Counted from the stretch's first letter, positions 9,850 through 18,560 are shown. The stretch: 64,000 nucleotides of DNA from Flavobacterium piscis (GCF_001686925.1 NZ_LVEN01000008.1:1-64000), one strand, 5' to 3'. Notes: a model not told the origin generated them from the sequence alone. Program-made: numbers and translations.

Positions 9850-11457
9850 ATGAAAAATAAAAATATAGTATATAAAATTCTTATTTCCGGCTTACTTCTT
9901 TTAGGAACAGGATGTACAAATTTAGATGAGACCGTTTATGATAAGGTAAGTGCAGAGAATAGTAATTTAACTGCAGAGGATTTAGCGAGTATTATTGCGC
10001 CAGCTTACAACTCGTTTAGACAAATTTATGCAGATTGGGATGCCGTTTATAACTTGTATGAAGATTCTTCAGATCTAATGGTAACGCCTCAAAGAAACGG
10101 AATTGGCTGGGGAGATTATTACATTACCATGCACAAACATACCTGGGGAACTGCGCTTCCAATGGCAGAGGGCAATTGGTATTATATGTTTACAGGCGTA
10201 AATAAAGTCAATAGGGCGATATATCAGGTAGAGCAAATAGAAGGTATTGAAAACAAAGAAAATGTCATTCAGGAATTAAGAGCGTTAAGAGCTATTTATT
10301 ATTATTTACTATTAGATAATTTTAGAAATGTCCCTATTGTAACATCATATATCAATCCTCCGGGATATTTACCAGTTCAAAACACAGGAAAAGAAGTATA
10401 TGATTTTGTAGAAAGTGAATTAAAAACAGCTTTACCTTATTTAAGCGATAAGAATAATTCTTCGACTTATGGTAAAGTAAATCAGTGGGCTGTAAAAATG
10501 ACCTTGGCAAAATTATACCTGAACGCAGGTGTTTATTTAGGTACTCCTAAATGGGATGAAGCTTTGGCTCAGGTGAATGATGTTATCAATAATGGTGGTT
10601 TTAGATTGACATCTAATTATCTGGATAATTTCATTATAAAAAATGAATCTTCTCCGGAACAAATATTATCCATCCCTTTTGATCAGGTAAAAGCTCCGGG
10701 AACAAGCTGGCCATACAGAACATTGGCGGCTGCAAGCCAGGCCACTTTTGACTTGGCAGGAGGTCCCTGGAACGGAACTGGCGGGATACCTCAATTTATA
10801 GATACGTATGACCCGGATGACCAAAGATTAAAAGATTGTTGGTTAGGCGGCAAGCAGTTTACCAGTAAAGGAGAACCGATAATGTTAGATGATAAAGTAA
10901 CACAATTTGAATATATTAATTATATGACTAGTGTTGACGGTACCGAACCTAACGAAGGTTTTAGAATGGTTAAATATGAAATTGGTCCTGGTGTTGTAGG
11001 ACAAGCAAGTAATGATGTACCTTTTTACAGATTGGCAGATGCTATGATGATAAAAGCAGAGTGTTTGTTAAGAAAAGGTGATGCCGGTGGAGCCGCAGCT
11101 ATTGTTACTGAAGTGAGACAAAGAAATTTTAAAAATACCAATCCTGCAAAAGCAACAGTAACCGGAGCAAAACTTTTAGGAGGAAGTGTTTATAAATACG
11201 GAACTTATCAGGCTGGAGTAATTACCAATTATGAAGGTGGTGCAGATATTCAGTATGGTGGTTTCCTCGATGAACTGGCATGGGAATTTGTTGGTGAAGC
11301 GCATAGAAGACAAGATTTAATACGATTTGGAATATATTCGACAAAATCCTGGTTTTCAAAGAAAGGAGATCCTGCAGATAGTTTTAGAGCTATTTTTCCA
11401 ATACCACAATCAGAAATGGCTAAAAATAGCAATTTGAAGCAAAATCCCGGTTACTAG
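9850..11457 (+). CDS. SusD/RagB-like surface lipoprotein
   Basis: A 535-residue protein beginning with a lipoprotein signal peptide whose lipobox is LGTGC (Cys about residue 22). Typical SusD features follow: helical TPR-like segments (RALRAIYYYLLLDNF, KMTLAKLYLNAGVYL), FYRLADAMMIKAECLLRKGD, the late motif ELAWEFVGEAHRRQDLIRFG, and the C-terminal IFPIPQSEMAKNSNLKQNPGY. SusD proteins form the lid over the SusC barrel and bind ligand at the cell surface. It starts 11 bp after the SusC-like gene and is closed by a strong terminator, so the pair is a two-gene operon running toward the AraC gene on the opposite strand. Confidence 0.92.
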   Translation: MKNKNIVYKILISGLLLLGTGCTNLDETVYDKVSAENSNLTAEDLASIIAPAYNSFRQIYADWDAVYNLYEDSSDLMVTPQRNGIGWGDYYITMHKHTWGTALPMAEGNWYYMFTGVNKVNRAIYQVEQIEGIENKENVIQELRALRAIYYYLLLDNFRNVPIVTSYINPPGYLPVQNTGKEVYDFVESELKTALPYLSDKNNSSTYGKVNQWAVKMTLAKLYLNAGVYLGTPKWDEALAQVNDVINNGGFRLTSNYLDNFIIKNESSPEQILSIPFDQVKAPGTSWPYRTLAAASQATFDLAGGPWNGTGGIPQFIDTYDPDDQRLKDCWLGGKQFTSKGEPIMLDDKVTQFEYINYMTSVDGTEPNEGFRMVKYEIGPGVVGQASNDVPFYRLADAMMIKAECLLRKGDAGGAAAIVTEVRQRNFKNTNPAKATVTGAKLLGGSVYKYGTYQAGVITNYEGGADIQYGGFLDELAWEFVGEAHRRQDLIRFGIYSTKSWFSKKGDPADSFRAIFPIPQSEMAKNSNLKQNPGY

Positions 11458-11505
11458 AAATTAATATAAAGATTTTACAAGTTGGTTACTTGTAATTATA
11501 AGTGT

Positions 11506-11550
11506 GTGAAAAGCTGTTCCTTCTTTAGGAACGGCTTTTCACTTTTTTAA
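11506..11550 (+). terminator. Terminator of the first susC-susD operon
   Basis: A 15-bp stem with one G-T pair (11506-11520 with 11528-11542) and a 7-nt loop is followed by TTTTTT. The remainder of the 519-bp convergent gap to 11976 holds only dispersed repeats (11574-11656, remnants near 11793-11830, and 11851-11887). Confidence 0.85.
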
Positions 11551-11573
11551 TTATAATTGAAATAATTACAATC

Positions 11574-11656
11574 ATTGTCACCCTGAGCGAAGTCGAAGGG
11601 CGCTCCAATTGGAACGTGGGCTTCTCCCGAAGTCTCGGGACGATCAGCCTGACAAT
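11574..11656. repeat. Dispersed intergenic repeat (CACCCTGAGCGAAGTCGAAG type)
   Basis: ATTGTCA (11574-11580) and TGACAAT (11650-11656) are terminal inverted repeats around a CACCCTGAGCGAAGTCGAAGGG core and a CCCGAAGTCTCGGG hairpin. This sequence type is widespread between genes in many Bacteroidota genomes. Related fragments appear at about 11800-11830 (CCCTCGTTCCTCGGGATGACA) and at about 32615-32655. No coding function seen. Confidence 0.7.
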
Positions 11657-11850
11657 ATAATAATCACTTTTGGGTTAAAAGTTTTTTTATATTAAAATTA
11701 TAGCCTAACAAAAAATAAAATCTGCTCAATCTGCAAGATCTGCGTGAAACAAATCTCCACAAGAAACTCACACAAAGTATTTCAAAAATTGTCGAGCCAC
11801 TAACGGAGATCCCTCGTTCCTCGGGATGACAAAAATGCGCAGACAACTAT

Positions 11851-11897
11851 AGGCTTTAGCCAAAATGTAAATATTTAGCTAAAGCCTTTATTTTTTT
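11851..11897. repeat. GGCTTTAGCC-type inverted repeat, possible terminator
   Basis: AGGCTTTAGCCAAA (11851-11864) pairs with TTTAGCTAAAGCCT (11874-11887) and is followed by TTATTTTTTTG, so it could act as a second terminator. The same core recurs at 63411-63445. Confidence 0.6.
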
Positions 11898-11976
11898 GAC
11901 AATTTATAAAAACAAGTTAAATAAAAACTTTGCGTCTTTGCGCGATTAAAAAAATCTGCGAGAAACTAAAAAAAAC

Positions 11977-12819
11977 TTAAAACTGCGCGCGATAATGCGA
12001 AGGCGAAATTCCTTTCAATTCCTTAAACTTTCTGTTGAAGTTGGCAATATCCTGAAAGCCGCAAAGTTCAGAAATCGACGCAATCGAAAGATCTTTTTTG
12101 TTGTGGAGTAATTTACAGGCATTCTCAATTCTGATTTCAATCAAAAACTGAAAAAAAGTTTTGTTGGTGCGTTTTTTAAAATAACGGCAAAAAGCATTTT
12201 TACTCATATTCGCTTTTTCTGCCACTTCATCTAAAGTAATATTCTGATGGTAATATTCTATGGCATATTCAAAAACGGCACTCATTCTGCGGCCTTCATC
12301 ATCAGTATATTTCTTTTTGTAAACAAAAGAAGAAAGAGGCGTTTTTTCTGAAGAGATAATGATATTTATAATTTTCAGGAAAGAAGCAATACGCTGAATT
12401 TTATTCTGTTTTTTTAGCTTATTAAAATGATGTGTAATTTTCTTTTGATTCGAAAGTATTTTCATGCCGTACTCAGAATCCTTAAAAAAATCATCTACAG
12501 AACTCATATCATTTAGACTAAAAAAATCTTTGCCAAAAGAAGTTTTCGTAAAAAACAAAGTCAGCATTACTGATTCCGGACTTGCCTCTACATTACTTCT
12601 AAAAACATGAGGAACATTCTCACCAATTACTAAAATATCGTCTTCCTTATAATCATTTATAGAATCCCCTACAATCAAAGTTCCGGAACCTTTTGCAATA
12701 TAACTGATCTGAATTTCTTCATGTTGGTGCAATTGGTCATAGAAAACACGCTCAATATCTTCCTGATAAATGAGAGCTTCTCTTTCGGTTTTGGGTATTT
12801 TAAAAGGTAGAATTTTCAA
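11977..12819 (-). CDS. AraC-family transcriptional regulator with N-terminal cupin
   Basis: A 280-residue regulator. The N-terminal part is an AraC-type cupin sensor (about 20-90; LHQHEEIQISYIAKGSGTL, then GENVPHVF). The C-terminal 100 residues hold the two helix-turn-helix motifs (about 195-216, LDEVAEKANMSKNAFCRYFKK, and about 246-268, ASISELCGFQDIANFNRKFK) with the family ending GISPSHYR. It is transcribed divergently from the hydroxyproline cluster and sits between that cluster and the SusCD operon. The conserved element at 12879-12905 lies 60 bp upstream of its start, so it may regulate itself and the cluster. Hydroxyproline operons of other bacteria (LhpR in Pseudomonas) also use AraC regulators. 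The inducer is not known. Confidence 0.88.
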   Translation of the reverse strand: MKILPFKIPKTEREALIYQEDIERVFYDQLHQHEEIQISYIAKGSGTLIVGDSINDYKEDDILVIGENVPHVFRSNVEASPESVMLTLFFTKTSFGKDFFSLNDMSSVDDFFKDSEYGMKILSNQKKITHHFNKLKKQNKIQRIASFLKIINIIISSEKTPLSSFVYKKKYTDDEGRRMSAVFEYAIEYYHQNITLDEVAEKANMSKNAFCRYFKKRTNKTFFQFLIEIRIENACKLLHNKKDLSIASISELCGFQDIANFNRKFKELKGISPSHYRAQF

Positions 12820-12878
12820 CGTTTTGTTTTTAGATATGTAAATATTAACAAAAAAAACAGATTATGCAACAGATATGG

Positions 12879-12941
12879 TAATATAGTATTGATAAAGGCT
12901 AATAATGACACAGGAGCTCTTTTCTTTAAGCTTTATTTTTG
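12879..12941 (+). promoter_or_regulatory. Shared palindromic element (copy B) with -7 box, upstream of hydroxyproline cluster
   Basis: TAATATAGTATTG (12879-12891), eight bases, TAATAA (12900-12905); then 28 nt to TATTTTTG (12934-12941), a full match to TAnnTTTG. The ATG of the deaminase gene is at 12957. It lies in the divergent gap with the AraC gene. One arm of the inner palindrome is imperfect (TATTG versus TAATA). Confidence 0.75.
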
Positions 12942-12956
12942 ATAAAAATTAAGAAT

Positions 12957-13871
12957 ATGAAAATAAAATGGGATGGCGTAATGCCAGCTGTAACGACAAA
13001 GTTTACAGCAGAAGGTCAACTGGACCTCGTAATGTTCGAGAAGAATATTAAAGCACAAATTGATGCTGGAGTGAATGGAATCATACTGGGCGGAACTCTT
13101 GGAGAAGCAAGTACATTGACAAAAGAAGAAAAAGAGGTTTTAATAAACAACACACTAAGAATTGTCGAAGGAAAAATTCCGGTTATTGTAAATATTGCCG
13201 AGCAAACGACCAGCGAAGCCATTACTTTGGCAAAACGTGCCGAAGAATTAGGTGTAAATGGTTTAATGCTTTTGCCGCCAATGCGTTACAAAGCAACAGA
13301 TCATGAAACAGTAGTTTATTTTAAGGAAATTGCTCAAAGTACATCATTACCTATTATGATTTACAATAATCCTGTAGATTATAAAATAGAGGTAACGCTG
13401 GACATGTTTGAAGAACTTTTAAAACTCGAAAACATTCAGGCCGTAAAAGAATCTACCAGAGACATTAGCAATGTAACAAGAATCAGAAACCGTTTTGGCG
13501 ACAGATTAAAAGTGCTTTGCGGAGTCGATACATTGGCACTCGAAAGTTTAGTGGCAGGAGCAGATGGTTGGGTTGCCGGATTAGTGGTAGCATATCCTGC
13601 AGAAACAGTGGCTATTTATAAATTGGTAAAAGCCGGAAAAGTAGATGAAGCTTTAGCAATTTACAGATGGTTTATGCCATTATTAGAATTGGATATTTCT
13701 CCGCAATTGGTACAAAATATAAAATTGGCAGAAGTAGCAACAGGACTGGGAACAGAAAATGTAAGAGCACCAAGACTTCCGTTACAAGGCAAAGAAAGAG
13801 AGCGTGTTTTGTCGATCATAGATTCAGCAATGAAAAACAGACCTGTATTGCCGGCATATAAAAATATTTAA
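12957..13871 (+). CDS. DHDPS-family 1-pyrroline-4-hydroxy-2-carboxylate deaminase (probable)
   Basis: A 304-residue protein of the dihydrodipicolinate synthase/N-acetylneuraminate lyase family. Seen: GGTLGEAST (residues 45-53), the catalytic Tyr in YNNP (Tyr136) and the Schiff-base Lys in AVKEST (Lys164). I chose ATG at 12957; an upstream in-frame TTG at 12939 is less likely because it lies inside the -7 box. The family is broad. The hydroxyproline function is inferred from the next three genes, which supply an epimerase, a D-amino acid oxidase and a semialdehyde dehydrogenase. The expected reaction converts the cyclic imine from D-hydroxyproline oxidation into 2-oxoglutarate semialdehyde plus ammonia, in the cytoplasm. 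It is the first gene of the cluster, 20 bp before the dehydrogenase gene. Confidence 0.85.
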   Translation: MKIKWDGVMPAVTTKFTAEGQLDLVMFEKNIKAQIDAGVNGIILGGTLGEASTLTKEEKEVLINNTLRIVEGKIPVIVNIAEQTTSEAITLAKRAEELGVNGLMLLPPMRYKATDHETVVYFKEIAQSTSLPIMIYNNPVDYKIEVTLDMFEELLKLENIQAVKESTRDISNVTRIRNRFGDRLKVLCGVDTLALESLVAGADGWVAGLVVAYPAETVAIYKLVKAGKVDEALAIYRWFMPLLELDISPQLVQNIKLAEVATGLGTENVRAPRLPLQGKERERVLSIIDSAMKNRPVLPAYKNI

Positions 13872-13891
13872 TTAAAATTGAAAAGAAAGCG

Positions 13892-15460
13892 ATGACTACA
13901 GGAAAAAATTATATTGGAGATGTGCTTTCCGCAAAAGGTAAAACGACCTACAAAACAATAAACCCGGAACTAAATTCTGAGAATGAAACTGTTTTTTATG
14001 AAGCTGCAGCAGAAGAAATTTCACAGGCCGTAGAATTAGCCGAAGAAGCTTTTAAAACATACGGAACAATTGCAGATGTAAAAAAAGCAGATTTTCTGGA
14101 TGCTATTGCCGAAGAAATTGAAGCCCTTGGCGAAGATTTACTAACAACTTATGTTCAGGAATCAGGTCTTCCTGCCGGAAGAGCAAATGGCGAACGCGGC
14201 AGAACAACCGGACAACTTAGAGCATTTGCTACGATGTTGAGAGAAGGTTCCTGGATAGAAGCCATCATTAATAAAACAGAAGGTAAACCCGATATTCGAA
14301 GACAGCAAATCCCGATAGGGCCTGTAGTCGTTTTTGGAGCCAGTAATTTTCCGCTTGCGTTTTCTACAGCCGGCGGAGACACAGCCAGTGCATTAGCCGC
14401 CGGTTGTCCTGTGGTGGTAAAATCACATCCGCTTCATTCAGGAACAAGTGAATTAGTAGCTTCGGCAGTTATAAAAGCAGCCAAAAAAACCGGAATGCCA
14501 AATGGTGTATTTTCGAACCTGAACAGCCATGGTATAGAAGTAGGTGTCTCTTTGGTCGAAAATCCATCCATAAAAGCAGTAGGTTTTACAGGAAGTATAA
14601 AAGGAGGCATGGCACTTTGCAAAATTGCAGCCAACCGAGCTATTCCAATTCCGGTTTACGCAGAAATGGGAAGCATCAATCCTGTTCTGATTTTACCATC
14701 AGCATTACAAACAGATGCTGAAAAATGGGCTAAAAATTATGCTGCTTCAATTGTGGCTGGTACAGGACAATTTTGTACAAATCCGGGACTTATTTTAGGT
14801 ATAAAAAGCGCCTGGTTAGATAATTTTATTACTATTTTAGCTTTAGAGACAGATAAAATAGACCCAACTTGCATGCTGCATCCCAATATAAAAAGCCAAT
14901 ACGAAAGCCTGAAATCAGAAGTGCTTGGACAAGAAGGATATACGCAGCAAACCACTTTAGAGAAAGTGGTAAAACCAAATTATGCATTGCAAAATATAAT
15001 TACGGTTGATGGTGAAACTTTCTTAAAAAATAAAACATTTCACAAAGAAGTTTTCGGACCTTTTTCTGTAGTAGTTAAATGTGATGACATTCAACAGCTC
15101 AATAAAATTATCTTCGATTTAGAAGGGCAATTGACCGGAACAGTTTTAAATTCTGATTTACAAGAATTCGACAATTTTAAGGAAGTAATCGAAAACCTTA
15201 AAAATAAAGTGGGAAGATTAATTTATAATAATGTTCCAACAGGAGTTGAGGTTTGTTCCGGAATGACACACGGCGGACCTTTTCCTGCAAGTTCAGACAG
15301 TAAATTTACATCAGTTGGATTAACAGCGGTAAAAAGATGGGTTCGTCCGGTAACTTTTCAGGATTGGCCGGATCAATTATTACCAGACGGTTTAAAGGAC
15401 AAAAACCCGTTAAATATTACCAGAACCGTAAATGATATACTAACAAAGAACCCAATATAA
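13892..15460 (+). CDS. 2-oxoglutarate semialdehyde (2,5-dioxovalerate) dehydrogenase
   Basis: A 522-residue NAD(P)-dependent aldehyde dehydrogenase. Seen: FGASNFPLAFSTAGGD (about 148-163), the GFTGS cofactor loop (231-235), catalytic base Glu258 in EMGSINP and nucleophile Cys295 in GTGQFCTNPG. GQFCTNPG and FGASNFPLAFSTAGGDTASA are typical of the 2-oxoglutarate semialdehyde dehydrogenase branch. It would oxidise the semialdehyde to 2-oxoglutarate, the last step of hydroxyproline breakdown (the same step also ends oxidative pentose and glucarate routes). It lies 20 bp after the deaminase and 3 bp before the epimerase, strongly suggesting one transcript. Confidence 0.9.
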   Translation: MTTGKNYIGDVLSAKGKTTYKTINPELNSENETVFYEAAAEEISQAVELAEEAFKTYGTIADVKKADFLDAIAEEIEALGEDLLTTYVQESGLPAGRANGERGRTTGQLRAFATMLREGSWIEAIINKTEGKPDIRRQQIPIGPVVVFGASNFPLAFSTAGGDTASALAAGCPVVVKSHPLHSGTSELVASAVIKAAKKTGMPNGVFSNLNSHGIEVGVSLVENPSIKAVGFTGSIKGGMALCKIAANRAIPIPVYAEMGSINPVLILPSALQTDAEKWAKNYAASIVAGTGQFCTNPGLILGIKSAWLDNFITILALETDKIDPTCMLHPNIKSQYESLKSEVLGQEGYTQQTTLEKVVKPNYALQNIITVDGETFLKNKTFHKEVFGPFSVVVKCDDIQQLNKIIFDLEGQLTGTVLNSDLQEFDNFKEVIENLKNKVGRLIYNNVPTGVEVCSGMTHGGPFPASSDSKFTSVGLTAVKRWVRPVTFQDWPDQLLPDGLKDKNPLNITRTVNDILTKNPI

Positions 15461-15463
15461 TTT

Positions 15464-16474
15464 ATGCCAAGAAAAACCTTTTTTTGTGTAGATGCACATA
15501 CGTGCGGAAATCCGGTAAGAGTTGTCGCTGGTGGCGGGCCCAATTTGGTTGGAAACAACATGAGCGAAAAACGACAACATTTTTTAAAAGAGTACGACTG
15601 GATTCGTAAAGGACTTATGTTTGAACCCCGCGGTCACGACATGATGAGCGGCAGTATTTTGTATCCGCCAAGTAATCCTGAAAATGATTTCGGAATTTTA
15701 TTTATCGAAACTTCAGGTTGTTTGCCCATGTGCGGTCACGGAACTATAGGAACGATAACCATTGCTATCGAAGAAGGTTTGGTTATTCCGAAAATTCCGG
15801 GAAAAATCAAAATGGAAGCACCTGCAGGTTTGGTTCAGATCGAATACCAGCAAACCGGCAAAAAAGTAGACTGGGTACGATTGACGAACGTAAAATCGTA
15901 TTTGGCTGCCGAAGGACTTACTATTGATTGTCCGGAATTGGGAGAGATAACTTTTGACGTCGCTTACGGCGGAAACTATTATGCTATTGTAGATCCGCAG
16001 CAGAATTTTTCAGGCGTGCAGGATTTTACAGCCGGAAAAATTGTGCAGTACAGTCAGGAAGTTCGCAAACGCATCAACGAAAAATATCCAAATCTTTTCA
16101 TTCATCCGGAAAATGATACGATTCGTGATGTAAGCCATATGTTATGGACAGGAGATCCTATAGATCCAACTTCATCCGGACGTAACGCCGTTTTTTATGG
16201 AGACAAAGCCATCGATCGTTCGCCATGCGGTACCGGAACTTCGGCCAGAATCGCACAGCTTCACGCCAAAGGCAAACTAAAAAAAGGAGAAGATTACATA
16301 CACGAAAGTTTTATTGGAAGTAAATTTATTGGAAGAGTAGAAGAAGAAACTTCTATAGGAGATATCAAAGCCATAGTACCAAGTATTCAGGGCTGGGCAA
16401 AAGTGTACGGTTACAATAATATCATTATTGACGAAGATGACGATCCGTATGCTTTTGGTTTTCAGGTGATTTAA
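15464..16474 (+). CDS. 4-hydroxyproline 2-epimerase (proline racemase family)
   Basis: A 336-residue protein of the proline racemase family. Both catalytic cysteines are present: Cys90 in MCGHGTIG and Cys255 in DRSPCGTGTSAR. The two-Cys form fits epimerase/racemase activity rather than the dehydratase branch, where one is Thr. In context it should convert trans-4-hydroxy-L-proline to cis-4-hydroxy-D-proline, the entry step of the bacterial pathway. There is no signal peptide, so it is cytoplasmic. The start lies 3 bp after the dehydrogenase stop. Proline racemase activity cannot be excluded from sequence alone, but the complete downstream pathway makes hydroxyproline much more likely. Confidence 0.9.
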   Translation: MPRKTFFCVDAHTCGNPVRVVAGGGPNLVGNNMSEKRQHFLKEYDWIRKGLMFEPRGHDMMSGSILYPPSNPENDFGILFIETSGCLPMCGHGTIGTITIAIEEGLVIPKIPGKIKMEAPAGLVQIEYQQTGKKVDWVRLTNVKSYLAAEGLTIDCPELGEITFDVAYGGNYYAIVDPQQNFSGVQDFTAGKIVQYSQEVRKRINEKYPNLFIHPENDTIRDVSHMLWTGDPIDPTSSGRNAVFYGDKAIDRSPCGTGTSARIAQLHAKGKLKKGEDYIHESFIGSKFIGRVEEETSIGDIKAIVPSIQGWAKVYGYNNIIIDEDDDPYAFGFQVI

Positions 16475-16490
16475 AAAGAATGATAATGTA

Positions 16491-16536
16491 AAAAATTCAT
16501 TGGTTTACAGAAAAACTTCTTTGCCAATGAATTTTT
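16491..16536 (+). terminator. Intra-cluster hairpin between epimerase and oxidase genes
   Basis: A 13-bp perfect stem (AAAAATTCATTGG, 16491-16503, with 16524-16536) encloses a 20-nt loop. It fits a terminator or attenuator that could make the oxidase less expressed than the three upstream genes. The oxidase ATG follows 15 bp later. Confidence 0.55.
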
Positions 16537-16551
16537 AAATTTAGAATACTA

Positions 16552-17787
16552 ATGAAAAAAGTAAGTATAATTGGCGGAGGGATAATTGGCTTGTGTTCAG
16601 CTTATTATTTAGCCAAAGAAGGTTATGAAGTAGTTGTTTTTGATAAATCGGATATGAGCGACGGCTGTTCTTACGGAAATGCAGGAATGATTGTTCCATC
16701 GCATATAATTCCTCTGGCACAGCCCGGTATGATTGCGCAGGGAATAAAATGGATGTTTGACAGTCAGAGTCCGTTTTATGTAAAACCCAGATTAAATATG
16801 GATTTAATGAAATGGGGATTACAATTCTACAAACACGCCAATTTAAAACACGTCGAAAAAGCAATGCCCGCACTTTGCGACTTATCGCTTTTGAGTAAAG
16901 ACTTGTATCAGGATTTTGCCAAACAAAACAATTCCTTTTTTTATGAAGAAAAAGGACTTTTGATGCTCTTTAAAACTGAAAAAACAGGCGAAGAAATTCA
17001 ACACGAAGGAATTTTGGCAGAAAAATTAGGATTACAAGTCGATTTCCTTTCAAAAGATGAAGTTTCGAAATTAGAAAAAGGAACCGCAACAAATATCATT
17101 GGAGGCGTTCATTATAAAAGTGATGCGCATGTATATCCTCAAAAATTCATGCAGTTCATCAAAGAAGAACTGAACAGGTTAAACGTAAAAATTCATTCAC
17201 AAACCACCGTAAATGATTTTGTTTTAAAGAATAATACCGTTGCAGAAATTATCACAGATAAAGGCAATTTTACCACAGATGAGGTTGTTTTGGCAACAGG
17301 ATCGTGGAGTCCGCATATTGCCAAAAAACTGAATGTCAATATTTCTATTTTACCTGGAAAAGGATATAGTTTTACATTAAAAGATCAAAATCACAAACCA
17401 TCGATTCCAACCATTTTATGCGAAGGAAAAGTTGCTGTAACTCCTATGAATAACGATATTCGTTTTGGAGGAACTATGGAAATTACGCATACCAATGATA
17501 CCAAAATCAATCAAAACAGACTTCAGGGAATCGTGAACTCGGTGAATGACTTTTATCCGGATTTAAAAATCGAAATGCCAAAAGTAGAAGATACCTGGTT
17601 TGGTTTCAGACCTTGTACGCCTTCAGGAATGCCAATTATTGCAAGAGATAAAAAACTTAAAAATTTAACGCTGGTAACAGGACACGCCATGATGGGATTA
17701 AGTCTGGCGCCTGCAACAGGCAAAGTAGTAGAAGAAATCATTTCAGGGAAAACTACTTCGGTAGATACACAAATGTTTCAGCTCTAA
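16552..17787 (+). CDS. FAD-dependent D-amino acid (D-hydroxyproline) oxidase/dehydrogenase
   Basis: A 411-residue DAO-family flavoenzyme. The N-terminus has the dinucleotide-binding motif IIGGGIIGLCSAYYLAKEG (about 6-24) followed by VVVFDKSD; SYGNAGMIVPSH and the late motifs FGFRPCTPSGMPII and LVTGHAMMGLSLAPATGK are typical of DadA-like enzymes. In this cluster it would oxidise cis-4-hydroxy-D-proline to the pyrroline carboxylate that the DHDPS-family enzyme deaminates. It lies 77 bp after the epimerase, with a hairpin between, and ends in a strong terminator. D-alanine or other D-amino acids are alternative substrates, but linkage supports hydroxyproline. Confidence 0.87.
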   Translation: MKKVSIIGGGIIGLCSAYYLAKEGYEVVVFDKSDMSDGCSYGNAGMIVPSHIIPLAQPGMIAQGIKWMFDSQSPFYVKPRLNMDLMKWGLQFYKHANLKHVEKAMPALCDLSLLSKDLYQDFAKQNNSFFYEEKGLLMLFKTEKTGEEIQHEGILAEKLGLQVDFLSKDEVSKLEKGTATNIIGGVHYKSDAHVYPQKFMQFIKEELNRLNVKIHSQTTVNDFVLKNNTVAEIITDKGNFTTDEVVLATGSWSPHIAKKLNVNISILPGKGYSFTLKDQNHKPSIPTILCEGKVAVTPMNNDIRFGGTMEITHTNDTKINQNRLQGIVNSVNDFYPDLKIEMPKVEDTWFGFRPCTPSGMPIIARDKKLKNLTLVTGHAMMGLSLAPATGKVVEEIISGKTTSVDTQMFQL

Positions 17788-17834
17788 AAAATCAGCTTCA
17801 TTTTCTAACCAAACTTGAAGCTGATTTTTTTTAT
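17788..17834 (+). terminator. Terminator of the hydroxyproline cluster
   Basis: The stem AATCAGCTTCA (ending at 17800) pairs with TGAAGCTGATT (17816-17826) and is followed by a run of T. It is A-rich on the left and T-rich on the right, so probably bidirectional. Confidence 0.85.
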
Positions 17835-17896
17835 TTAAATAACGATTTTCATTTGTATTTAAAGTTTCCCGGGATATAAAAAATGGAAATAGTTTG

Positions 17897-17970
17897 TTTC
17901 TCGCAGATTTAGCAGATTAGGCAGATTTATTTTTGAATTTATTAATGATCTGCCAAATCTGCGAGAGAAA
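17897..17970. repeat. CTCGCAGATTT...AAATCTGCGAG inverted repeat, copy 1
   Basis: The left arm (17897-17928) reads TTTCTCGCAGATTT followed by two degenerate GCAGATT units; the right arm (17947-17970) is its inverted complement ending GCGAGAGAAA. The same family occurs at 18184-18264, 32713-32879 and 36411-36550. Copies 1 and 2 are also direct repeats about 294 bp apart, because both right arms are followed by ATTTCG...ATTAATTGTG and a CCCAGCGGGG core. Confidence 0.75.
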
Positions 17971-18003
17971 ATTTCGCCATTAATTGTGAATTAATTTTCC
18001 AGT

Positions 18004-18440
18004 CCCAGCGGGGTCACAGATTTATCAGGAAGATATGGCGCTCCGCTGGAGCTCTAATATTGGAAGTATGAATTTTGTCTATAAATATAACGCTCCGCTG
18101 GAGCTCTAACATTGAAATCTATGAATTTGCTATAAACATGTCGCTCTGCTGGTGCTCAAATGTTGAAACGTATCAATTTGCAAGCAGATCTGGCAGATTT
18201 AGCAGGTTATTAATAATTCGATTTAGAATAAAATCAGCAAGATCTGCCAAATCTGCGAGAGAAAATTTCGCATTAATTGTGTGAATTAATTTCCTAGCCC
18301 CAGCGGGGCGATATATTTATAGAAATTAATTACCCAGTTTGTTAAAACCCCAGCGGGGTGACATATTTATCAATAATGAAGCTCTAATATTGGGCGTATG
18401 AATTTTGTCTATAAACATGTCGTTCCGCCGGACCTTATTA
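18004..18440. repeat. Cluster of CCCAGCGGGG and GCTCCGCTGGAGC repeats
   Basis: This fills most of the 773-bp gap between the oxidase and permease genes. CCCAGCGGGG-type cores lie at 18004, 18298 and 18348. GCTCCGCTGGAGC-type palindromes lie near 18039 and 18092, with decayed forms near 18142 and 18421, several followed by CTCTAA.ATTG and TATGAATTT. A second CAGATTTGGCAG-type inverted repeat spans 18184-18264. No credible gene was seen; the short open frame at 18075-18284 is built of repeat sequence. Confidence 0.75.
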
Positions 18441-18560
18441 CAAATAATAACAACAAAAACTCACATCCTAAAATTCTAAATACTAACCACATTTAAAATT
18501 TAAAAAAAAACAGATTACCACATTCCTAAACAAAAGACAACCAAAAAAACAAACCAAAAA

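Noticed and set aside
11664..11846. Minus-strand open frame in the convergent gap
   Set aside because: It is built from dispersed intergenic repeat sequence.
12939..12956. TTG start for the deaminase gene
   Set aside because: TTG lies in the -7 box of the likely promoter; the ATG at 12957 gives the normal family N-terminus.
13667..15927. Short plus-strand frames inside the deaminase and epimerase genes (13667-13861, 15718-15927)
   Set aside because: They are out-of-frame shadows of well supported genes.
18075..18284. Short plus-strand open frame between oxidase and permease genes
   Set aside because: Its sequence consists of the GCTCCGCTGGAGC and CAGATTT repeats; the protein has no recognisable features.
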